The position numbers and the translations under genes were made by a program. The notes beneath the pieces were generated by a model. The model had not been told where the DNA came from. It saw only the letters and a list, made by a program, of their open reading frames with translations, and made no database searches. 64,000 nucleotides of DNA. It comes from an uncultured Roseburia sp. GTDB lineage: Bacteria > Bacillota > Clostridia > Lachnospirales > Lachnospiraceae. Below, piece after piece: positions 42,461 through 50,934 of the stretch. Each line of letters opens with the position of its first letter. Position 1 is the first letter of the stretch. The DNA is taken from NCBI GenBank assembly GCA_947174805.1, contig CAMWKH010000009.1:25628-89627 (forward strand), given 5' to 3'.

Positions 42461-43876
42461 ATGCGGAAAACAAAAATAGTGTGTACACTTGGACCGGCTA
42501 CAGATAAAGGGGATGTTTTAGAACAGCTCATTGCTGGCGGCATGAATGTGGCAAGGCTTAATTTTTCCCACGGGGATTACAACGAGCACAAAGCCAGGAT
42601 GGATAAGGTGAAGGAGCTTCGGAAAAAGTACAATACACAGACGGCGATTATGCTGGACACCAAAGGGCCGGAAATCCGGCTGGGTCTTTTTGGGCAGGGG
42701 GAGGTAATCTTAAAAGAGGATCAAAAGTTTACGCTCTACTGCACAGAGCATCCCGGTAATGAGGAGGGTGTCTCTATCACGTACCAGGAGTTATACCAGG
42801 ATGTGGCAGAGGGGACGACAATTCTCATTGACGACGGCCTGGTGGAGATGCAGGTGGATGAGATAAAAGACAAGGCCATTGTCTGCACCGTGAAAAATGG
42901 GGGAAAAGTTTCCGGGCGCAAAGGGGTGAACGTGCCCAATGTAAAATTATCCATGCCCTTTTTAAGTGAAAAGGATAAGGAAGATATTCTCTTTGGCATA
43001 CAGGAGGATGTGGATTTTATAGCAGCTTCCTTTGTGCGCAGGGCGGATGACATCCACAAAATGCGGAAGTATTTAAATGACCACGGCGGTTATGACATCC
43101 ATATTATAGCTAAAATAGAAAATATGGAAGGTGTTTTGAACATTGACGATATTCTGGAAGCTGCCGAGGGAGTGATGGTGGCAAGAGGAGACATGGGAGT
43201 GGAGATTCCCTATGAAGAGGTTCCGGTCATCCAGAAAATGATTATAAAAAAAGGAGTTAATTTGGGGAAACAGATTATCACTGCAACCCAGATGTTAGAC
43301 TCCATGATGAAAAATCCCAGGCCAACCAGGGCGGAAACCACAGACGTGGCAAATGCCATTTACGACGGCACCGGGGCGATTATGCTCTCCGGGGAGACTG
43401 CTGCCGGGCTGTATCCCGTGGAGTCCCTTCTTACCATGATAAAAATTGCAGACAGGACGGAACAGGATATCGATTACCGTAAGCGCTTCTTTTCCAGGGA
43501 GAGGATAGCGAATCCTGATGTGACGGATGCTATCTGCCATGCCACATGTACCACAGCCCTGGACTTAAACGCCAAGGCTATTGTAACCGTGACGAAGAGC
43601 GGGCATTCTGCCAGGAATATAGCAAAATACTGTCCTGCATGTGACATTATCTGCGGAGCTATGGATGAGAAAGTGGCAAGGCAGATTAGTATGGTGTGGG
43701 GCACTGCCTCTGTCATTTTGGAAAAGCAGAGGGATGTCTTTGATTTATTTGACCATGCCATAGAAAAAGCGGAGGAAGAAGGGTTCCTTTCCAAAGGGGA
43801 TATGACGGTGATTACCTCCGGGGTTCCCATCGGCGTGTCGGGAACCACCAATATGATTAAAGTACAGGAAGTATAA
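42461..43876 (+). CDS. pyk: pyruvate kinase
   Basis: 471 aa from the ATG at 42461; a longer frame would overlap the kinase gene and lacks the family start RKTKIVCTLGPA. Conserved parts: RLNFSHGDYNEH, LDTKGPEIRLG, IIAKIENMEGV (catalytic Lys), ARGDMGVEIP and the GETAAGLYPVE region. The protein has only the standard three domains, without the C-terminal PEP-utiliser extension of Bacillus enzymes. It makes pyruvate and ATP in glycolysis. GGAG lies 11 bases before the start. Confidence 0.97.
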   Translation: MRKTKIVCTLGPATDKGDVLEQLIAGGMNVARLNFSHGDYNEHKARMDKVKELRKKYNTQTAIMLDTKGPEIRLGLFGQGEVILKEDQKFTLYCTEHPGNEEGVSITYQELYQDVAEGTTILIDDGLVEMQVDEIKDKAIVCTVKNGGKVSGRKGVNVPNVKLSMPFLSEKDKEDILFGIQEDVDFIAASFVRRADDIHKMRKYLNDHGGYDIHIIAKIENMEGVLNIDDILEAAEGVMVARGDMGVEIPYEEVPVIQKMIIKKGVNLGKQIITATQMLDSMMKNPRPTRAETTDVANAIYDGTGAIMLSGETAAGLYPVESLLTMIKIADRTEQDIDYRKRFFSRERIANPDVTDAICHATCTTALDLNAKAIVTVTKSGHSARNIAKYCPACDIICGAMDEKVARQISMVWGTASVILEKQRDVFDLFDHAIEKAEEEGFLSKGDMTVITSGVPIGVSGTTNMIKVQEV

Positions 43877-43881
43877 AGATG

Positions 43882-43909
43882 GAATAAAAAAAATCCCTTT
43901 TCATACAAT
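43882..43909 (+). promoter_or_regulatory. sigma-E-type sporulation promoter of spoIVA
   Basis: CATACAAT (43902-43909) is an exact match to the sigma-E -10 consensus (CATACAnT). GAATAAA, 13 bases upstream, resembles the -35 KMATATT at five of seven positions. spoIVA is a known sigma-E gene in Bacillus and Clostridia, which supports the call. Confidence 0.7.
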
Positions 43910-43965
43910 GTAGAAAGGTACGTTTAGCAGCGTTCAGGTACTACATTGCAGGAAAGGGGTATTTT
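43892..43965 (+). other. long hairpin between pyk and spoIVA covering the spoIVA ribosome site
   Basis: CAATGTAG pairs with CTACATTG, and CCCTTTTC (43895-43902) pairs with GGAAAGGGG (43951-43959), the spoIVA ribosome site. TATTTTT follows, so the structure also looks like the pyk terminator. A transcript started at the sigma-E promoter would begin near 43916 and lack the left arm. Confidence 0.65.
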
Positions 43966-43966
43966 T

Positions 43967-45463
43967 ATGGAAATGTCAGCAGTAAATCAGGATAAAGAAT
44001 TTCATCTTTACCGTGATATACAGGAAAGAACAGACGGGGAAATTTATATCGGCGTGGTAGGGCCGGTGCGGACGGGAAAATCTACTTTTATCAAACGTTT
44101 TATGGACATTATGGTGCTTCCCTTTATGGAGGATGAAAATGTGAAGGCCAGAACTGTGGATGAACTGCCCCAGTCGGCCCAGGGAAAAACCATAATGACC
44201 ACGGAACCGAAGTTTATACCAAAGGATGCGGCTCAGATTCGTTTGGAAGGGGATACGGAGGTAAAAGTCCGCCTGATTGACTGTGTGGGTTACATGGTGG
44301 AGGGAGCCTCCGGGCATATGGAGGGGAACAATAAGCGCATGGTGAAGACGCCGTGGTTTGACTATGAGATTCCCTTTGTGGATGCGGCTTCCATCGGAAC
44401 CCAGAAAGTTATCAAGGAACATTCCACCATTGGAATTGTGGTGACGGCGGACGGCTCCTTTGGGGAACTCACCAGGGAAAATTATATTCCTGGGGAAGAA
44501 AAAACCGTGGAGGAATTGAAATCTATAGGCAAACCCTTTGTGATTGTGCTGAATTCTGAAAAACCTTTCAGCGAGGAGACAGGGAGACTGGTGCAGAAGA
44601 TGAAAGAAAAATACGGGACTCCTGTGATTCCGGTGAACTGCCAACAGCTTCGGAAAGACGATATCGGAAAAATATTGGAGAGCATTCTCTATGAATTCCC
44701 CATTGTAAAAATGGAATTTTACATTCCAAAGTGGGCGGAGATGCTTCCCATGGACAACAGGATGAAGCAGAGTATGGTGGAGACAGCCAGAAATATTTTA
44801 AGTTCCGTCACCCAGGCAAAGGACATCAGCGGCATTGGAAAGCCGGAGGATGCAGAGTACATATCCGATATCCATCTGGATAAAATTGATTTGGCCAAAG
44901 GGCTTTTAAAAATTAAAATGGAGATGGATGACAAATATTACTATGAGAATATCAGCGAACTCACCGGTGTTCCCATCCAGGGAGAGTATCAGCTTATCTC
45001 TCTGGTAAAAGAGCTGTCCGGGCGGAAGAACGCCTATGAAAAAGTGGCGGATGCGGTAAGCGCCGTGCAGATGAAAGGATACGGGGTAATTCACCCCCAG
45101 CTTACGGATATTTCCTTAGAGGAACCAGAGTTAATCCGTCACGGAAATAAATTTGGAGTAAAACTGAAAGCCACTTCCCCCTCCATCCATTTAATCCGGG
45201 CAAATATCGAGACGGAAATTGCACCTATTGTGGGCAGTGAGGAACAGGCAAAGGATTTGATAGAGTATATTAAGGAAGGGCAGAACACGCCAAACGGAGT
45301 GTGGGATACCAATATTTTCGGAAAATCCGTAGGGGAGCTGATGGAGGACGGTATCCGCAGCAAAATTGCCATGATGGATGATGAGTGCCAGATGAAGCTT
45401 CAGGACACCATGCAGAAAATAGTGAATGACAGCAGCGGCGGATTGGTCTGCATTATCATATAA
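43967..45463 (+). CDS. spoIVA: stage IV sporulation protein A (spore coat morphogenetic ATPase)
   Basis: 498 aa from the ATG at 43967 (GAAAGGGG seven bases before). The start matches the family: MEMSAVNQDKEFHLYRDIQE, Walker A GPVRTGKSTFIKRF, then TIMTTEPKFIPKDAA, IDCVGYMVEGASGHMEG and a long C-terminal region ending DSSGGLVCIII. It polymerises on the outer forespore membrane with ATP hydrolysis and anchors the coat. It shows that the organism belongs to a spore-forming lineage. Confidence 0.98.
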   Translation: MEMSAVNQDKEFHLYRDIQERTDGEIYIGVVGPVRTGKSTFIKRFMDIMVLPFMEDENVKARTVDELPQSAQGKTIMTTEPKFIPKDAAQIRLEGDTEVKVRLIDCVGYMVEGASGHMEGNNKRMVKTPWFDYEIPFVDAASIGTQKVIKEHSTIGIVVTADGSFGELTRENYIPGEEKTVEELKSIGKPFVIVLNSEKPFSEETGRLVQKMKEKYGTPVIPVNCQQLRKDDIGKILESILYEFPIVKMEFYIPKWAEMLPMDNRMKQSMVETARNILSSVTQAKDISGIGKPEDAEYISDIHLDKIDLAKGLLKIKMEMDDKYYYENISELTGVPIQGEYQLISLVKELSGRKNAYEKVADAVSAVQMKGYGVIHPQLTDISLEEPELIRHGNKFGVKLKATSPSIHLIRANIETEIAPIVGSEEQAKDLIEYIKEGQNTPNGVWDTNIFGKSVGELMEDGIRSKIAMMDDECQMKLQDTMQKIVNDSSGGLVCIII

Positions 45464-45490
45464 AATCCAGCACTCTTTGGAATAAGTGGA

Positions 45491-45519
45491 TTGACAACGA
45501 CAATTTACACAGATATCAT
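45491..45519 (+). promoter_or_regulatory. consensus promoter placed directly before the spoIVA terminator
   Basis: TTGACA, 17-bp spacer, TATCAT. The expected start point falls inside the terminator hairpin that begins at 45520. Confidence 0.5.
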
Positions 45520-45549
45520 AAATGTGGTGACTGAGTCACCACATTTTTT
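45520..45549 (+). terminator. spoIVA terminator
   Basis: AAATGTGGTGAC pairs with GTCACCACATTT across a three-base loop, then further T. Confidence 0.88.
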
Positions 45550-45622
45550 ATGGAATAGACAGCCATGTGGTTATCAAAGGAGAGAGTCAGCTTTTTCCCA
45601 CAGAATTGTTTCAGAAAATACA

Positions 45623-45651
45623 TTGACAGTGCAAATCGTCTTATATATACT
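45623..45651 (+). promoter_or_regulatory. promoter of the GNAT gene; decides its start
   Basis: TTGACA, 17-bp spacer, TATACT. The transcript would start near 45658, which excludes the in-frame ATG at 45653 and points to the TTG at 45674. Confidence 0.75.
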
Positions 45652-45673
45652 GATGAAGAGAGGAGAGGATGTC

Positions 45674-46213
45674 TTGGAAACTTTGCAGAAATATCCCAAT
45701 CAGAAGCTGTGTGAAAAGTTTGAATTTCAAAATATCGCACAGGAGGATATAAAAGAGGCGGCTTTGCTGGAGCAGGTTTGTTTTCCGCCCAATGAGGCAT
45801 GTACAGAGGAGAGAATGGCCCAGCGCATCCAAAAAGCGCCGGAATTATTTTTAACGGCAGCACACAAGGGCACCGGAAAGATAGCCGGGTTTATAAACGG
45901 AATCTCCACGGAGGAATGTTCCCTCAGGGATGAATTTTTTACAGATATCCGTCTTCACAATCCAGAGGGCAGGAATGTGATGATTTTAGGCGTGGCGGTG
46001 CACCCGGAGCATCAAGGACAGGGACTGGCTGGTGAGCTTATGCGCCGGTATCTTTCCAGAATGGGTGAGATGGGAAAAAGAAGGATACTTTTGACCTGCG
46101 TTTCATCCAAAGTAAAGATGTATCAAAAGATGGGATTTTATGACCAGGGAAGGGCTGATTCTTTATGGGGAGGCCATTTTTGGCATGAGATGAGTTGCGA
46201 GATTTTTAGGTGA
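45674..46213 (+). CDS. GNAT family N-acetyltransferase
   Basis: 179 aa from a TTG at 45674, chosen because the consensus promoter lies upstream of it and GAGGAGAGG is placed correctly; longer frames would run through the promoter and the spoIVA terminator. Acetyl-CoA motif: ILGVAVHPEHQGQGLAGELM, then SSKVKMYQKMGF. It is similar to AANAT-like acetyltransferases (AALLEQVCFPPNEACT near the start is typical). Substrate unknown. It forms a unit with the following 57-aa gene. Confidence 0.8.
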   Translation: METLQKYPNQKLCEKFEFQNIAQEDIKEAALLEQVCFPPNEACTEERMAQRIQKAPELFLTAAHKGTGKIAGFINGISTEECSLRDEFFTDIRLHNPEGRNVMILGVAVHPEHQGQGLAGELMRRYLSRMGEMGKRRILLTCVSSKVKMYQKMGFYDQGRADSLWGGHFWHEMSCEIFR

Positions 46214-46222
46214 GGTGACAAA

Positions 46223-46396
46223 ATGGAAATATGGTATTATGAAGTGGTGAGTATTGACGGAGATTATGCCAACCTGAGACGGACGGATATCCAATTAGAT
46301 GACTTGAAATTGGTGGCACGGGCATTACTGCCCCCCGAAATTACAGTGGGCAGCAAATTAAAATATGAACTTTTACAGTATGAGATGGCGGAGTAG
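46223..46396 (+). CDS. small conserved protein, 57 aa
   Basis: The ATG at 46223 has AGGTGA eight bases upstream, and the frame runs to a TAG at 46394. It begins MEIWYYEVVSIDGDYANLRR and ends GSKLKYELLQYEMAE. Clean codon use in line with the neighbours and a compact beta-alpha-beta pattern suggest a real protein. I recall similar short proteins in Lachnospiraceae but no function. Nine bp after the GNAT stop, so probably co-translated. Confidence 0.7.
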   Translation: MEIWYYEVVSIDGDYANLRRTDIQLDDLKLVARALLPPEITVGSKLKYELLQYEMAE

Positions 46397-46448
46397 GAGA
46401 TGAAAAATGTAATCCACTATTTTTCCTGTGTCTTTTTCCCAGAAACGG

Positions 46449-46477
46449 TTGAAAAAACCTTCCCGTTATGTTAAAAT
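46449..46477 (+). promoter_or_regulatory. carAB promoter
   Basis: TTGAAA, 17-bp spacer, TAAAAT with TG one base before the -10. The 113-bp leader that follows has a T-rich stretch (46551-46560) but no clear terminator stem or PyrR site. Confidence 0.65.
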
Positions 46478-46590
46478 CTTTACAATTTAAGATTTCTTTG
46501 CAGGAAGTTTAGGGATTTTTCTATCTGCACATACTAAGAAAAAAGCGACGTCTTTTTTTTTTGAAAAAAAATAGGAAAGGCAGGGTAACG

Positions 46591-47661
46591 ATGAAAGCAT
46601 TTTTGATACTGGAAGATGGAACTGTTTTTGAGGGGATGAGTATCGGCTCCACAAAGGAAATGATCAGTGAAATCGTATTTAACACTTCAATGACAGGATA
46701 TTTGGAGGTTTTGACAGATCCATCCTACGCCGGACAGGCGGTGGTTATGACCTATCCTTTGATTGGAAACTACGGGATTACACCGGATATGGAGTCAAAG
46801 AGGCCATGGCCCGACGGGTATATTGTAAGGGAGCTCTCCAGAATGCCTAGCAACTTCCGCTGTGAGGGGAGCATACAGGATTTCCTGTTAAAATATGATA
46901 TACCTGGAATTTCCGGTATTGATACCCGTGCCCTGACGAAAATACTCCGGGAAAAAGGAACTATGAACGGCATGATTACCACCGATGAAAATTATAATCT
47001 GGATGAGATTCTGCCAAAGTTAAAGGAATATGTCACAGGTAATGTGGTGGATAAGGTGACATGTAAAGAGAAATCCGTCCTTCCGGGGAAAGGAAAAAAA
47101 GTGGCGCTGCTTGATTTAGGGGCCAAGGATAACATTGCAAAGTCTTTAAATAAAAGAGGCTGTGAAGTGACCATTTACCCTGCAGGGACTTCTGCCGAAG
47201 AGATTCTCTCCGAAAATCCCGACGGCATAATGCTTAGCAACGGCCCGGGGGACCCCAAGGAGTGCGGGGAGATTATTGAGGAGCTGAAAAAACTGTACCA
47301 AAGCGATACGCCTATTTTTGCTATCTGTTTAGGACATCAGCTTATGGCCCTGGCAAACGGGGCGGACACCCACAAGATGAAGTACGGCCACCGGGGAGGC
47401 AACCATCCGGTGAAGGATTTAGAGACGGGCCGTGTGTATATTTCCTCCCAGAATCATGGGTATGTGGTGGATGCAGAACATATGGACAAAAATGTGGCAA
47501 AGCCGGCTTTTATCAATGTAAATGACGGCACAAACGAGGGAATCGCCTATGTGGGGAAAAACATATTTACGGTGCAGTTCCACCCGGAAGCCTGTCCAGG
47601 ACCCCAGGACAGTGCCTATTTGTTTGACAGATTTATTGATATGATGGGAGGAACAAAATAA
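46591..47661 (+). CDS. carA: carbamoyl-phosphate synthase small (glutaminase) subunit
   Basis: 356 aa from the ATG at 46591 (GGCAGGG upstream); a TTG 30 bases earlier lacks support. Start KAFLILEDGTVFEG. The class I glutaminase Cys lies in FAICLGHQLMALA, with the His/Glu of the triad in TVQFHPEACPGP. It delivers ammonia from glutamine to CarB. Overlaps carB (TAATG). Its product feeds arginine and pyrimidine synthesis. Confidence 0.97.
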   Translation: MKAFLILEDGTVFEGMSIGSTKEMISEIVFNTSMTGYLEVLTDPSYAGQAVVMTYPLIGNYGITPDMESKRPWPDGYIVRELSRMPSNFRCEGSIQDFLLKYDIPGISGIDTRALTKILREKGTMNGMITTDENYNLDEILPKLKEYVTGNVVDKVTCKEKSVLPGKGKKVALLDLGAKDNIAKSLNKRGCEVTIYPAGTSAEEILSENPDGIMLSNGPGDPKECGEIIEELKKLYQSDTPIFAICLGHQLMALANGADTHKMKYGHRGGNHPVKDLETGRVYISSQNHGYVVDAEHMDKNVAKPAFINVNDGTNEGIAYVGKNIFTVQFHPEACPGPQDSAYLFDRFIDMMGGTK

Positions 47662-50600
47662 TGCCAAGAAATCAGGAAATAAAAAAAGTTTTAGTGATTG
47701 GTTCCGGCCCTATCGTTATCGGTCAGGCGGCGGAATTTGACTACGCAGGCACCCAGGCATGCCGCTCTTTAAAAGAAGAAGGGGTGGAGGTGGTTTTAGT
47801 AAACTCAAACCCTGCCACCATTATGACAGACAAAGAGATAGCAGACCAGGTGTATATTGAGCCTTTGACGGTTTCCGTCTTAGAGCAGATTATTTTAAAG
47901 GAAAAACCCGACAGCGTACTGCCCACCTTAGGGGGACAGGCTGGGTTAAACCTTGGCATGGAACTTGCAGAATCCGGTTTCCTTGAAAAACACGGGGTAA
48001 AGCTTATCGGAACCACCGCTGAGACCATTTTTAAAGCCGAGGACAGGCAGGCATTTAAAGACACCATGGAAAAAATCGGGGAGCCCTGTGCGGCGTCCCA
48101 GGTGGTGCACAATATAGAGGACGGGATTAAGTTCACAAACACCATCGGTTACCCTGTAGTGCTGCGGCCGGCCTACACCTTAGGGGGAAGCGGGGGAGGC
48201 ATTGCCCACAACGAGCAGGAGCTTATAGATATCCTGTCAAACGGCCTGCGCTTAAGCCGTGTGGGGGAAGTTTTGGTGGAGCGCTGCATTGCAGGCTGGA
48301 AAGAGATTGAGTATGAGGTGATGCGGGACGCAAATGGAAACTGTATCACAGTCTGTAATATGGAAAACATTGACCCGGTGGGCATCCACACGGGGGACAG
48401 TATTGTGGTAGCGCCCTCCCAGACCTTGGGGGATAAAGAATACCAGATGCTGCGTACTTCTGCATTAAATATTATATCAGAATTAAATATTACCGGAGGA
48501 TGTAACGTGCAGTATGCCCTCCATCCGGAAAGCTTTGAGTACTGTGTGATTGAGGTGAATCCCCGTGTGTCCCGTTCCTCTGCACTGGCATCTAAGGCCA
48601 CGGGATACCCCATTGCGAAAGTGGCGGCAAAAATTGCCCTGGGCTACAACCTGGATGAGATAAAAAATGCCATTACCGGAAAGACATACGCCAGCTTTGA
48701 GCCTATGCTGGACTACTGTGTGGTGAAGATTCCCAGGCTTCCCTTTGACAAATTTATCACGGCAAAGAGAACCCTGACCACCCAGATGAAAGCTACCGGG
48801 GAGGTTATGAGTATATGCAGTAACTTTGAGGGGGCCTTGATGAAGGCCATCCGTTCCCTAGAGCAGCATGTGGACAGCCTGATGGCCTATGGATTTGATA
48901 CCCTTACAGACAAAGAGCTGGAAAAAGAGTTAAAAATTGTGGATGACAGAAGAATCTTCTGTATAGCCGAGGCCTTGAGAAGAGGGGTGAGCTACGGGCA
49001 TATTCATGAAGTTACAAAGATTGACCTGTGGTTTATCGACAAACTTGCAGTCCTTGTGGAGATGGAGCAGTCCTTAAAGACAAAAGAGCTAACCCTGGAT
49101 TTGCTGCGGGAGGCAAAGCGCATGGAGTTCCCGGACAAAGTCATTGCAGAGCTCACCGGGAAAACCGAAGATGCGATTAAAAAAATGCGCTATGACAACG
49201 GCATCACTGCAGTGTACAAGATGGTGGACACCTGCGCCGCAGAGTTTGCGGCGGCTACCCCATATTATTACTCTGTATTCGGGGGAGAGAATGAGGCAGA
49301 AGAGACAAATCCTCCCAAAAAGGTTTTGGTCCTTGGCTCCGGCCCGATCCGAATCGGCCAGGGGATTGAGTTTGACTACTGCAGTGTCCACAGTACCTGG
49401 GCATTTAAAAAAGAAGGATTTGAGACCATTATTATCAACAACAACCCGGAGACGGTTTCCACAGACTTTGACATTGCGGACAAGCTTTACTTTGAGCCGC
49501 TTACCCCGGAGGATGTGGAGAGCATTGTAAATATAGAAAAACCTGACGGGGCGGTAGTCCAGTTTGGCGGCCAGACAGCCATTAAACTTACGGAAAGCCT
49601 GATGAAAATGGGGGTAAAAATCTTTGGTACAAAGGCTGAGGATGTGGACGCCGCTGAGGACAGAGAGCTCTTTGACAGGATTTTGGAAGAGACAAAGATA
49701 CCAAGGGCTGCAGGGGGAACGGTATTTACGGCGGATGAGGCAAAAGAAGTGGCACACCGCCTGGGATATCCTGTGCTTGTGCGCCCCTCCTATGTCCTTG
49801 GGGGACAGGGCATGAAAATTGCCTACAGCGATGAGGAGATTGAGGAATTTATCGGGATTATTAACCGAATCGCCCAGGACCATCCTATCCTTGTAGATAA
49901 ATATCTCCAGGGAAAGGAGATAGAGGTGGATGCGGTGTGTGACGGCACCGACATACTGATTCCCGGAATTATGGAGCATATTGAGCGTACCGGGGTACAT
50001 TCCGGGGACAGTATCTCTGTCTATCCCGCCCATACCATAACGGATGATGTGAAAGAGACTTTGGTGGATTATACCAGAAGGCTGGCGAAAGCCCTTCATG
50101 TGGTGGGGCTGATTAACATCCAGTTTATCGTGATGGAGGGGGAAGTGTATGTGATTGAGGTAAATCCCCGTTCCTCAAGAACTGTACCCTACATCAGCAA
50201 GGTGACGGGAATTCCCATTGTGGATGTGGCCACCAGGGTGATTATCGGCAATACCTTAAAAGGTATGGGTTATCCCACGGGACTTGCCCCGGAGGCAGAT
50301 TATATCGCAATTAAAATGCCTGTGTTCTCCTTTGAAAAGTTAAGGGGGGCAGAGATCAGCCTGGGGCCTGAAATGAAATCCACAGGAGAGTGCCTTGGAA
50401 TCGCAAAGAATTTTGACGAAGCTTTGTATAAGGCATTCCTTGGGGCAGGTGTCACCCTTCCAAAACATAAACAGATGATTATGACGGTAAAAGATGGGGA
50501 TAAAGAGGAAGCCGTGGGCGTTGCAAAACGGTTTGCAGATTTAGGATATAAGATTTATGCCACAAGAAGTACGGCGAAATATTTAAATAACCATGGGGTG

Positions 50601-50867
50601 GAAGCGCTTAGGGTCAATAAAATTACACAGGAAAGCCCCAATGTGATGGACTTGATTTTGGGACACAAGATTGACCTTGTCATTGACACCCCCACCCAGG
50701 GTAACGGGGATAAGACGAGAGACGGATTTTTAATCCGGCGAAATGCCATTGAGACAGGGGTGTATTGTATTACAGCCATGGATACGGCAAACGCCTTAGC
50801 CAGCAGTTTAGAGACTGTGGGTAAGACTTTGACTCCCGTAGATATTGCCACAGTAAAAAATATATAA
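47661..50867 (+). CDS. carB: carbamoyl-phosphate synthase large subunit
   Basis: 1068 aa, full length. Two homologous halves each carry an ATP-grasp domain: GSGPIVIGQAAEFDYAGTQA at the start and GSGPIRIGQGIEFDYCSVHS at about residue 555, with ENIDPVGIHTGDS and EHIERTGVHSGDS. The C-terminal allosteric MGS-like domain (about 930-1068) ends TVKNI. It uses bicarbonate, ammonia and two ATP. Translationally coupled to carA. Confidence 0.98.
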   Translation: MPRNQEIKKVLVIGSGPIVIGQAAEFDYAGTQACRSLKEEGVEVVLVNSNPATIMTDKEIADQVYIEPLTVSVLEQIILKEKPDSVLPTLGGQAGLNLGMELAESGFLEKHGVKLIGTTAETIFKAEDRQAFKDTMEKIGEPCAASQVVHNIEDGIKFTNTIGYPVVLRPAYTLGGSGGGIAHNEQELIDILSNGLRLSRVGEVLVERCIAGWKEIEYEVMRDANGNCITVCNMENIDPVGIHTGDSIVVAPSQTLGDKEYQMLRTSALNIISELNITGGCNVQYALHPESFEYCVIEVNPRVSRSSALASKATGYPIAKVAAKIALGYNLDEIKNAITGKTYASFEPMLDYCVVKIPRLPFDKFITAKRTLTTQMKATGEVMSICSNFEGALMKAIRSLEQHVDSLMAYGFDTLTDKELEKELKIVDDRRIFCIAEALRRGVSYGHIHEVTKIDLWFIDKLAVLVEMEQSLKTKELTLDLLREAKRMEFPDKVIAELTGKTEDAIKKMRYDNGITAVYKMVDTCAAEFAAATPYYYSVFGGENEAEETNPPKKVLVLGSGPIRIGQGIEFDYCSVHSTWAFKKEGFETIIINNNPETVSTDFDIADKLYFEPLTPEDVESIVNIEKPDGAVVQFGGQTAIKLTESLMKMGVKIFGTKAEDVDAAEDRELFDRILEETKIPRAAGGTVFTADEAKEVAHRLGYPVLVRPSYVLGGQGMKIAYSDEEIEEFIGIINRIAQDHPILVDKYLQGKEIEVDAVCDGTDILIPGIMEHIERTGVHSGDSISVYPAHTITDDVKETLVDYTRRLAKALHVVGLINIQFIVMEGEVYVIEVNPRSSRTVPYISKVTGIPIVDVATRVIIGNTLKGMGYPTGLAPEADYIAIKMPVFSFEKLRGAEISLGPEMKSTGECLGIAKNFDEALYKAFLGAGVTLPKHKQMIMTVKDGDKEEAVGVAKRFADLGYKIYATRSTAKYLNNHGVEALRVNKITQESPNVMDLILGHKIDLVIDTPTQGNGDKTRDGFLIRRNAIETGVYCITAMDTANALASSLETVGKTLTPVDIATVKNI

Positions 50868-50875
50868 GGACAGAA

Positions 50876-50920
50876 AAAAGTATCCGTCTTGGATTTAACA
50901 GGACGGATACTTTTCTTATA
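50876..50920. terminator. bidirectional terminator between carB and the HD-GYP gene
   Basis: AAAAGTATCCGTC pairs with GACGGATACTTTT across a 13-base loop, with A and T tracts serving both strands. Confidence 0.87.
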
Positions 50921-50934
50921 ATATCATTTGATTT

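Noticed and set aside
43976..44644. 222-aa open frame antisense to spoIVA
   Set aside because: Fully covered by spoIVA and His-rich in the way expected from the reverse complement of biased codons.
45491..45673. Upstream extension of the GNAT protein
   Set aside because: The extension runs through the spoIVA terminator and a consensus promoter, so it cannot be translated from the normal transcript.
46540..46565. T-run before carA as an attenuator terminator
   Set aside because: There is no GC stem in front of it; the small GACGTC palindrome is too weak to support a terminator.
49089..50099. Long open frame (336 aa) antisense to carB
   Set aside because: It lies wholly within carB, which is a complete conserved gene, and the product resembles no family. 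It follows from codon bias.
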